Notes under the pieces: generated by a model | What the model was told of the DNA's origin: nothing | Databases searched by the model: none | What the model saw: the letters and a program-made list of their open reading frames with translations, nothing else | From: Xanthostigma xanthostigma | Lineage: Eukaryota; Arthropoda; Insecta; Raphidioptera; Raphidiidae | Assembly (NCBI GenBank): GCA_963575645.1 | Contig: OY754472.1 | Coordinates: 27,963,401 to 28,027,400 of the forward strand | DNA: 64,000 nucleotides | Direction of reading: 5' to 3' | Translations under genes and position numbers: made by a program | Shown here: positions 49,174 through 64,000 of the stretch, piece after piece | How positions within the stretch are numbered: position 1 is the first letter of the stretch | Layout: every line of letters begins with the position of its first letter

Positions 49174-52129
49174 AACAGTTAAACGATAAATACATATAAC
49201 ACATTCCTCTTATCCCCAAATTGGTCCATATCCTTATGTATCCTTCCACAAGTGTGATCCTTCCTTTTTTTTCCCTATAAAAATAATAATAATAAAGAAA
49301 TGATTATAACAAAACATCGCCAATTAAATTGATGTTTAAAATCCTTGTAGTATCCTATACATTGATTTGTTTTTTTTTTTTTTAATGTATTTTCGTTCGT
49401 AATCTAAATACCTAATAAATTTGTTCAGTTTTTGTTTAAATTTCTTTTTTGTGTAGGGTAAATTTTTTATTTTTTGAAAATTTTTATTTAATTTTTTAAT
49501 GTTTATTTATAAATTTTCATTTATAAAACTTGAATAATAAGAATCGCTGGGGATGATAAAAAATAAATAAAATGCTAATGAAATGGGAATTGCCTTTGTG
49601 TAGGTATAATATGTACAATATTGAAGATGTTTGTTTTTCGCGATGACGCATCAAGTGGCGAATTATTTATTTTTTAAAATCTAAAACATTTGTTACAAAC
49701 AATTTTGAACTTTCTAATTGTTTAACTGTTAACCTTTAATCCATTGTAACTGTTAATTGTGCCCCAGAAAAAATGAAAAAAAAAGTTAAAATTTGTATAC
49801 ATTTCGAAAATACTCAAGAAATAGTTTATTTTTATGTGACTGATATGAATGTTTTCGTATAAAATAAATAGTGCTGAAAAAAAAAATTAACAAGGTACTT
49901 ATAGGTGAAGAATGACGAATTTTCAAAATACATATTTTTTTTCTATTCATTCGATGATGTTAGGAAATATAATAATTTTTTATTGATGATCGCATGTAAA
50001 ATGTTTAAACTTTTTTTACACTTGAGTTTTTGTTAAGTTTTTCTTTTGAAGAAAAGGCATGTTTTTAAAGAAGGCGGTAATGTTTATATCACAAATTAAT
50101 TGGTTTTAAGCCACATATGCATTATGACAAACATTTTCTGATATTTAGTGGAAGTGTTAAGTTGTATAGATTGTTTTTTATGTAGTAAACCACGACACAT
50201 GAATGATAATTTGTGTGCTTTAAAATATGAAAGTCTAGTTATGCTATCACTGTCTTCACATTTTACAAATCATAAAGCCGGTCCTGCTCAAATGTAAGTA
50301 AATGAAAATTACTTTGTGTTAATTAATGGAGACATTAGAGTTTTTGTAATGAAATTTATTTACGCTACGCGCACATAATCTACATTGCACCGTCAATAAG
50401 AGTAAATGATTTTGAACATAAAGTGTGGAATAACATGGCTTTTACATCAGAGTAGCATATTAAAGAAAGTAGTACTCACTTGGACTCTTCAAATAAATTG
50501 ACTATACTTGTATCTTTCAAATACCATCCATTTTTCACTTAACATTAATTTTGTTGTATTTAAAATATTAAAGAAATATATATATTTACTGTGATTGTTC
50601 AAATGGTCTTATAAAATCAGACACCATTTTACTTTTAACCACTCATGATTGACTTCAAAATTTGTCCAAATAACAACGTATTACCTGGTGGTATTAATTG
50701 TTAAATTTGTTATCAAAATACTATGCTGTTGTTTGTCACTTGCTTAATAATATTTAAATCTTTTGTTCATTTAATTAAATTGTTTTCGTGCTAAACAATC
50801 AGTTATTTTGATCACAGTTTACGATTCCGATTTTTAAAATATAAATAATAATGTGTAATTAGATAATTCTGTAGACAAGCATTGTATTAACTGTGTTATG
50901 TATTAAAAAAAACATTGGTTATTATAAGCGCTTGTCAATATCGGAGTTATTTCAAGCTTTCCTAAAGATCTGATAAATTAAAAATACCTATTTGAGCAAT
51001 TTGTTTTTGTTACAAGTAATTTTACTAAATGAAAACTTACCTGTATTACGAGAATATCTCTAAAGCTTGCGATTGTAAATATCTTTGCAGTTTTTTAAAT
51101 CTTATTTTTTTTTTATTAATGTCCAATTTATTAACAAACTTAATTTTAGCTATAAAATAAATTGGATTTACATCAGCACTGATTTAATTTATTTGTTCAT
51201 ATTCAACCTTTTAAGCTGTGAAAATAATTTACTTACTTTTGATAAACAAAAATAGTTCTGTTTTGACAATCAAACATGAAAGTAAGTTGGTGTTTTTTCG
51301 TACTGATTTATAAAGAACCGTCAGTTATTTCCATAATTCAAACTGTTTCTTACATTCCACTACAAAAAATTAACCCACTTTATTGATATGGACCTATTAG
51401 GTCAGTTATCAAACATTACTCTGTTATAATTATTTATAGCTGCTATATACAAAAAAAAAAATTGTAAGAACTGTCACATTTATTAAAGAAATCAGTAAAA
51501 ATGCAATTAATATGACTGCACTGCAATTTGTGCTGAATTAAGTGCGTTTTTTGATGAACGAAAAGCATCAATCAATATATTATGGTACTGTGCTCTTTTT
51601 GGAAATGTGCATTATATTGAAGCACGCCGAGTTTAAAAATGGTATTCTTACCAGAATATTTAACTGCCACGAAATTGAGACTAATTTTTTCGCTGGACGC
51701 GCTGATATGTGCTACTTACACAGTGCCTTCAGTATTAAAATTTCAGTTACGAAAAAAGTTGACATTTTAGATTATAGTAGTTTTATATTAATTAAATTCA
51801 TAACAGGACTTAAATTTGTATCGAAACAAATTACTACCCTCTTTAAACGTTCCGGTCAGTCTGTTGCTTTTGCAAAGTAGAAAAATTATGAAAAGAATTT
51901 TAAATCGACTTTTAAATGTAACATCACAGAGTTTTTTCGAACGAATTTTTGCAGTGGAATGCATTTCTTATTCAGATATGGTTGCATTTGAATGTTAGCT
52001 GTATATCTTTACTATTGTTAAATACAGAATAATATAAACGATACAAATGTTTGATTTTCTTTTTAAATTTTATTTTAAATTCCTATTCATGATATTACAA
52101 ATTGAAAAATAGTGTCAATTTACAAAATC
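49174..52129. other. Interval between LC8 and COQ5 3' ends
   Basis: It is extremely AT-rich, with many AATAAA-type signals (for example near 49295, 49565 and 49862), which suits a long LC8 3' UTR. A 112-codon frame at 51542-51880 has no recognisable domain and I do not call it. Confidence 0.5.
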
Positions 52130-59163
<7,034 letters not shown>

Positions 59164-59308
59164 TGCTTATAATTCTTATAAATAATTTCTAAGAAAAAAA
59201 TATTTTGTAGCATAGTATATTCCATGCAAAACAAATGAAAACTTTACAGTGACAGTTGCATAGAATTCCTCATTACAATACATTGCATACAAGCTTGCAC
59301 GGTGCGCC

Positions 59309-59698
59309 CATAGATATTTATATTTAATAGATTGCGGATACACTATCGCCTCCTGTACCTTTTAGAAGCCATTTTGTATGTGGAATAGGCCGTAAAAAGC
59401 TCGCGAGATTCAAAAAGATTAAATATTCTATAATATGATGTTACTGGAAAAACAATAAAACTCGCAGTAAACAGTGATATTTTGCTCCAAAACCTATTTT
59501 TATATTGAAACGTTTCAAAAATTACAAAACTGAGCATAAATATAATATAAAAGCTTAGAACATTTTACATTGTCTTTTTGAATCTCGCGCGCTTTTTACG
59601 GCGTATTCCACATACAAAATGGCTTCTAAAAGGAACAGGAGGCGCTAGTGTATTCGCCGGTATCCGCAATCTATTAAATATAATATATATATCTATGA
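59309..59698. mobile_element. Fold-back element in the COQ5-SmD3 intergenic region
   Basis: The outer arms CATAGATAT...TTAATAGATTGCGGATAC and complement flank the blocks AAAATGGCTTCTAAAAG and CGCGCTTTTTACGGCG. It shares them with 52630-54213. It occupies about half of the 788-bp gap between the two divergent start codons. Confidence 0.7.
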
Positions 59699-59951
59699 GC
59701 ACGTAGGCTGCCAGAACGTGATGTATTTGTCTCTGGTAACACACGTAGGAATATTTTGTTTTCCAATGTTTGCTGACTTTTTCGTTCCATTCCAGTTTTT
59801 TTAACGCCGGTTCGTTAACAACGTTAACCTCAAATGTTGTTAGCTTCTATGATCTTGCTTGCATCGTAGAAGACCTGTGAAATACCTATTTTTTTAAATC
59901 AGTGTTAAAATCAAAGTTAATTTATATTAAGTTGAAAAATTCTTTAACAAA

Positions 59952-61288
59952 ATGTCTATTGGAGTGCCGATTAAAGTGCTTCACGAAGCTGAAGGACATA
60001 CAATTACTTGTGAAACCATTACCGGGGAAGTTTATAGAGGGAAGCTTATTGAAGCTGAAGACAATATGAACTGTCAGATGACAGCCCTTCAAGTTACATA
60101 CCGCGATGGCAAAGTAGTAAGCTTAGAAAACGTTTACATTCGGGGCTCAAAGATAAGATTTCTCGTTTTACCAGATATGTTAAAAAATGCACCAATGTTC
60201 AAAAAACAAACCAAGGCTGGCACAGCCGGTAGAGGCAAATCAGCAATTCTTCGGGCTCAAGGTTTGTATTTTTGGTTGTTGAATAGTGACTTCTTTTAGA
60301 ACCGATTTAACCATATTATGTAGTTAAGGTGGCTTCTCACGGCGCGTTTTATCACAGATCGCGCCGCGCCGATTTGTACGCGCTAGCACGCGCCACAGGC
60401 AAGCCCGCACCCGCCCGTTCTCACGACGTGCGTTGCGCCGCGCCGGATCCAGACCGAAGCACGCATAGACGCAGCGTACTTTTTATAATATTGCAGTTAC
60501 TGATCTAGCATTGTACTAACTACACTAACAGGGTTGCCAAACGTACGCGAAATCTCGTACCATTACGAGATTTACAGTTTTTGTACGAAATACAAGAATA
60601 ACAAAATTCTCGTACAATTTTTTACGAGATTTTAACAATGATGGCTGCCTTCGCTAGGTATAGCCAAAAAGTGTAAGAATTTGCATATTTACCTACTTCA
60701 CACACCACAAAATGATCGACTGGGCGCATCAATAAATAATACAATAATACACCGAACATAGTTTAATGCGACGTATTCACCCGTACTACCACGCGCGTGC
60801 TTGAGTCTGCACGGATGCACCCGCGCCGCGCCGCGCTTTTGACGGGACCGACTTTGTTCGGTAAGGACGCGCCACTACCGTCACACGGCGCGTAGGCGCG
60901 AGCTGGCGTGGCGCGATCTATGATAAAACGCGCCGTGAGAAGCCGCCTTAATGTATATTTCCAAAGCCGGAATTTTTTAATCGGTCCAAACACAATCAAA
61001 CATGTCAGACATTACAAAAGAAGTGTTATACAAATTTTCACGATTCACGGTGCTTCTAATACCTACCCAAAAATGTTTCCATATACTGTAGAGTGTTCTT
61101 TCGTTGTTAGTAGATTGTTAATAATTTTCTTTGTCAATTTGAATTTTCTTTATCTTTACTAATAATTTTCATTTATTTTAGCGGCTAGAGGAAGGGGTAG
61201 AGGAGGACCTCAAGGTAGAGGACGTGGAAATGCTCCTTGGCAACAGTCAAATAGTGCTGCCGGTGGAAAAGGAGGAAGAGATCGTTAA
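59952..61288 (+). CDS. SmD3: Small nuclear ribonucleoprotein Sm D3
   Basis: Two exons, 59952-60261 and 61182-61288 (TAA), join in phase to give 138 residues. The Sm1 motif is in [20 protein letters not shown] and [15 protein letters not shown], the Sm2 motif in [20 protein letters not shown]. Exon 2 adds an RG-rich tail ([16 protein letters not shown]), the site of symmetric dimethylarginine in this family. Human SmD3 is 126 residues. It is part of the heptameric Sm ring on U1, U2, U4 and U5 snRNAs. The intron contains a GC-rich transposon. ATTAAA at 61375-61380 may be the polyadenylation signal. The start codon has the good context AACAAAATG. Confidence 0.95.
60328..60947. mobile_element. 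GC-rich terminal-inverted-repeat element in the SmD3 intron
   Basis: The ends GGTGGCTTCTCACGGCGCGTT and complement of GGCGGCTTCTCACGGCGCGTT (last base trimmed in comparison) lie between TTAA and TTAA. Both arms continue as CGCGCC-rich sequence, unlike the AT-rich centre. No protein is coded. TTAA would suit piggyBac, but the ends look more like the TAA-flanked elements of this window. Confidence 0.7.
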
Positions 61289-61786
61289 TACACGTGAAAC
61301 TATCGCATTACTATCAAAGACAATTTTTTTTCGTTTATAACAATTTTTCTCTGTGCATAGATGTTGGTAAAACCATTAAAGTAAAATGTACAATTCAAGA
61401 AAAATCATTTAATTCGTATAATACATAAAGTTGCTAACACTTTGATGTGAGAATAGTTTCTCACAGGATAAGCTTCTAAACTTCATATTTAAAAAAAAAA
61501 AAAAACAACCATTCAAGTTTAATTATTAAAAATACATAAAGCAGCCTGATCGATTTTTAATATTTGGTTTTTGTCAGTTTTGATGTCTTGTGTATTTTAA
61601 TTTTGTCGACACAGTCATCTATTAGGTCCTAGATTATATTATTAGATTTGAACCTATGAACTGGAGGGCAGGGGGTATATATTTGCTATCTTTAACTTGA
61701 CTTTGGTTGAATAGAAAAACGTTAACTATAAAATATGTAATGTAATGTCTGTGCTTATTTTATAGCACTTTATTCGGTTTCTTTCA

Positions 61787-62013
61787 TAGAGATATTAGAC
61801 TAGAGTACGCGAGTGAGCCGTGAAAGTGTCTGCAATTCAGAGAGAGAAAAGTTCCTTATCTCTATGGTAACTAATGATACAAAACAATGCTGATTTGAGT
61901 AAACATATATAATGATACGGAACGTTTGCAGCGTTCTCTCTCTGAACTGCAGACACTTTCACTTATGGCAAGCATACCCGCTAGCGTACTCTAGTTACTT
62001 ATATCTCCATGGT
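61787..62013. mobile_element. Inverted-repeat MITE downstream of SmD3
   Basis: The arms carry CTAGAGTACGC and GAAAGTGTCTGCA(A/G)TTCAGAG in inverted orientation with a spacer of about 75 bases. ATCTC(C/T)ATGGTAA occurs at both the middle and the right end. Confidence 0.6.
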
Positions 62014-62303
62014 AATGTCACATTACCCATTGAAAATTGGTAGGCCTGATCTATGCTCATATTGGAGTTTAAAGTGCTAGCTACATACCATGGTATGTGG
62101 CAATCATAGAACAATCCTTTTTTTTAATTAATGACTGACGTTGTTTTCACTACATATAATACATAATATATCAAAATTTTATAAGATCTAAATAAGTATA
62201 TTGTAATTTTGTATACAGTAAACCAGTAAACATGTTTAAAATGTTGAAAATATGTCATTATTAATATAAAGGTGGTCATACGGATACATTTTTTTCCTAC
62301 TAA

Positions 62304-62779
62304 TGTATATGTTACGGTCAATGTCCGAAATCCGGGCATTGTCGAGTGTCGACATTGCCCGGATCACACATCGGGCAATGTCCGAAATCAGACAAAGTTC
62401 AAAAAATAGATTTTTTATAAACATGAAACGCTGGCATTTGATTGTATCTTTATCATGCTAAGTTATCATTAACCCTTTATGGAATTTTTATCGCTGATAT
62501 CAGCTATTGAAGAATATATTTTTCAGCTTTCTATTACAATTATTGATGATTGAAAACACGTATAATTTATTTATTATTTATATGATATGAGCAATAAACA
62601 ATATATCTCAATGCAAATTTCATAAAGGGTTAATGATAACTTATCATGATAAAGATACAATCAAATGTCAGCTTTTCATGTTTATAAAAAATCTATTTTT
62701 TGAACCTTGTCCGATTTCGGACATGGCTCGGGCATTGTCGACATTGCCCGGATTTCGGACATTGACCGTAACATATACA
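62304..62779. mobile_element. Fold-back element with TGTCCGAAAT arms
   Basis: The arms TGTATATGTTACGGTCAATG and CCGAAATCCGGGCATTGTCG are followed by AATAGATTTTTTATAAACAT and AACCCTTTATG, all repeated as complement on the right. The arms exceed 150 bases with minor indels. Confidence 0.75.
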
Positions 62780-62873
62780 CAAATATTTGTTTATATATGT
62801 CGGTACGAAATTGTTCATTATAGGCGTTCCAGTGCTGAGTTCATGAGTGGTGAGAAGGTTTGAAAAACTATTA

Positions 62874-63418
62874 TGCCTGCAGTACACATTCGCCGAGAGA
62901 TTAGGTAAAGCGAGCGTCTACGAATGTGTCTGTGCATACACTCGGCGCGGCTCGGCTTCTCTGTCCATTTAAACGGCGCAGTTAAATGGATCTGGACGTT
63001 GTTTGTGTTGCTGCTGTTGCAGCTTATTGTTCATATAGCTATTACAAATATATTTATTTATATAATAAAAAAAAATCAAAAAGTCCTGGAAGCCAAAAAG
63101 ATGGTGGATGGCTCATTTTGGTAATGTTCTAAGAAATCAATTACTGTGTCATTGGTCCTGTCCGCCATAATTTTTTTATCATTAAAAGTTATACTTTAAG
63201 CAACAAAAATGACAACTTAAGTACATTTAAATTCGCACGAGGCGACGAGTGTGTACTGACTGTGCTTGTACTCGCCGCTCGGTTCCTTTGTCTCGCGGTA
63301 GAAAAATCGACTTTATATGAAGCGCTGGCGAGGCGAGACAGTGCGCTACGTGATCAGACGAGCGTTCCCAGTAGTTCGCTTAGTCTCGATATACCCCGGC
63401 GAATGTGTACTGCAGGCA
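62874..63418. mobile_element. TTA-flanked terminal-inverted-repeat MITE
   Basis: The ends TGCCTGCAGTACACATTCGC and complement are flanked by direct TTA (62871-62873, 63419-63421). The interior is GC-rich near both ends (CTCGGCGCGGCTCGGC, GCTGGCGAGGCGAGAC) and non-coding. Confidence 0.75.
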
Positions 63419-63865
63419 TTAAATGTGTATGTAAATAAACATTTCTGCAAAGCTGTTCGAATAATGTGAAACATCGAGATTTTGACTTAATCCAAGGTTC
63501 CGTCATCCGACAAACCATATAAATATTATATACTGTGTATCGATATGCTAATAAAGTACTGAATGCTTTGAATTAATTATACTCTCAAGTCATGCCGGCC
63601 TGGCCAAAGACGAGTCAGGCAATTAACATTAAAAAAAGTCATGCTGGTTGAGTATTTTTTGCTCAGAAAATCAGGCAGATTCGTTTTGGATTGCGTCAGA
63701 TTTATACACGCGGCAGCGTTTGAGTTGTATGAAATTATGATACTACATGCCTAGTATAGCAAAAGTCCAGATTCTAGAGGAGGTTTAGAACAATTATAGA
63801 AAAAAATTCCAGGTATTAAAAAACTATTATTTTAAATTACAAAGGTGTAGGATAAACTTGTATTT

Positions 63866-63950
63866 AAAAAAATTGGTTGTCTGTAAAGTCGGTTTACGGA
63901 CGATAGTTTTACGTGATAACGTATTCCGTAATACATAACCTAAATTTATA
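63866..63950. repeat. ACGTGATAACGT repeat, start of a third copy
   Basis: AATTGGTTGTCTGTAAAGTC and GATAGTTTTACGTGATAACG match 3718-3800 and 56449-56520 closely. It runs toward the end of the window and seems truncated. Confidence 0.6.
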
Positions 63951-64000
63951 TAATAATTATAATAATTCGAATCTATGATATTGCATCTTTCGCTTCAAAT

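Larger units (their letters stand above)
61289..64000. other. 3' flank of SmD3, repeats only
   Basis: No coding exon is seen. Besides the elements listed separately, 63590-63650 (CTGGCCAAAGACGAGTCAGG, then TTAACATTAAAAAAA) repeats a short sequence also found at 54430-54475. Confidence 0.55.

Noticed and set aside
51542..51880. 112-codon plus-strand reading frame between LC8 and COQ5
   Set aside because: No recognisable domain, no clear splice or Kozak context, and AT-rich codon use like the surrounding DNA. It may be chance.

Overview
This window is nuclear DNA of an animal, almost certainly an insect. It is strongly AT-rich. Genes are split by spliceosomal GT-AG introns, the proteins are of insect type (Mnt, Septin-1/2, LC8, SmD3), and the space between exons is packed with eukaryotic DNA transposons. 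I cannot fix the order. The repeat style (Helitron-like TC...CTAG elements, many fold-back MITEs) would fit a hemipteran or another repeat-rich insect. No bacterial operon, phage or CRISPR feature is present.

Layout. 1-6.4 kb holds the last seven coding exons of the MAX-network bHLHZip repressor Mnt (+); its 5' part lies outside the window. 6.4-15.7 kb has no gene, only repeat relics, including two Helitron-like elements and a 1.07-kb fold-back. 15.7-19.1 kb carries a TEX10/Ipi1-like gene (+) that stops early for its family, followed by an orphan terminal exon on the opposite strand (19.6-19.8 kb). 19.8-23.6 kb is repeats: a Merlin-like fragment, a PIF/Harbinger element with a transposase N-terminus, and a fold-back filled with a 37/83-bp tandem array. 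23.6-30.7 kb is a complete septin (+) with a 24-nt first coding exon. 31-36.4 kb is transposon-rich (two TAA-flanked elements, a Helitron-like element with a tRNA-Lys-like insert, a hAT MITE with a perfect 8-bp duplication). 36.7-38.6 kb is TIM22 (-). 38.6-47.3 kb is repeats, including a solo LTR. 47.3-49.2 kb is LC8 dynein light chain (+). 52.1-59.2 kb is COQ5 (-), whose last intron contains the intronless ECSIT gene (+, 54.6-55.8 kb). 60.0-61.3 kb is SmD3 (+), head to head with COQ5. The rest is fold-back elements.

The genes are unrelated housekeeping genes: transcription, ribosome biogenesis, cytoskeleton, mitochondrial import, ubiquinone synthesis, complex I assembly and splicing. Three of them (TIM22, COQ5, ECSIT) act in mitochondria, and COQ5 and ECSIT share a locus. 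I found no clearly new biological system. The most interesting structure is in the repeats: at least six elements with different interiors share a position-locked CAC core in their terminal repeats, and three fold-back families carry a hammerhead-ribozyme-like CTGAAGA-stem-GAAA motif. All coordinates of exons come from reading frames, phase continuity and GT-AG borders by eye.
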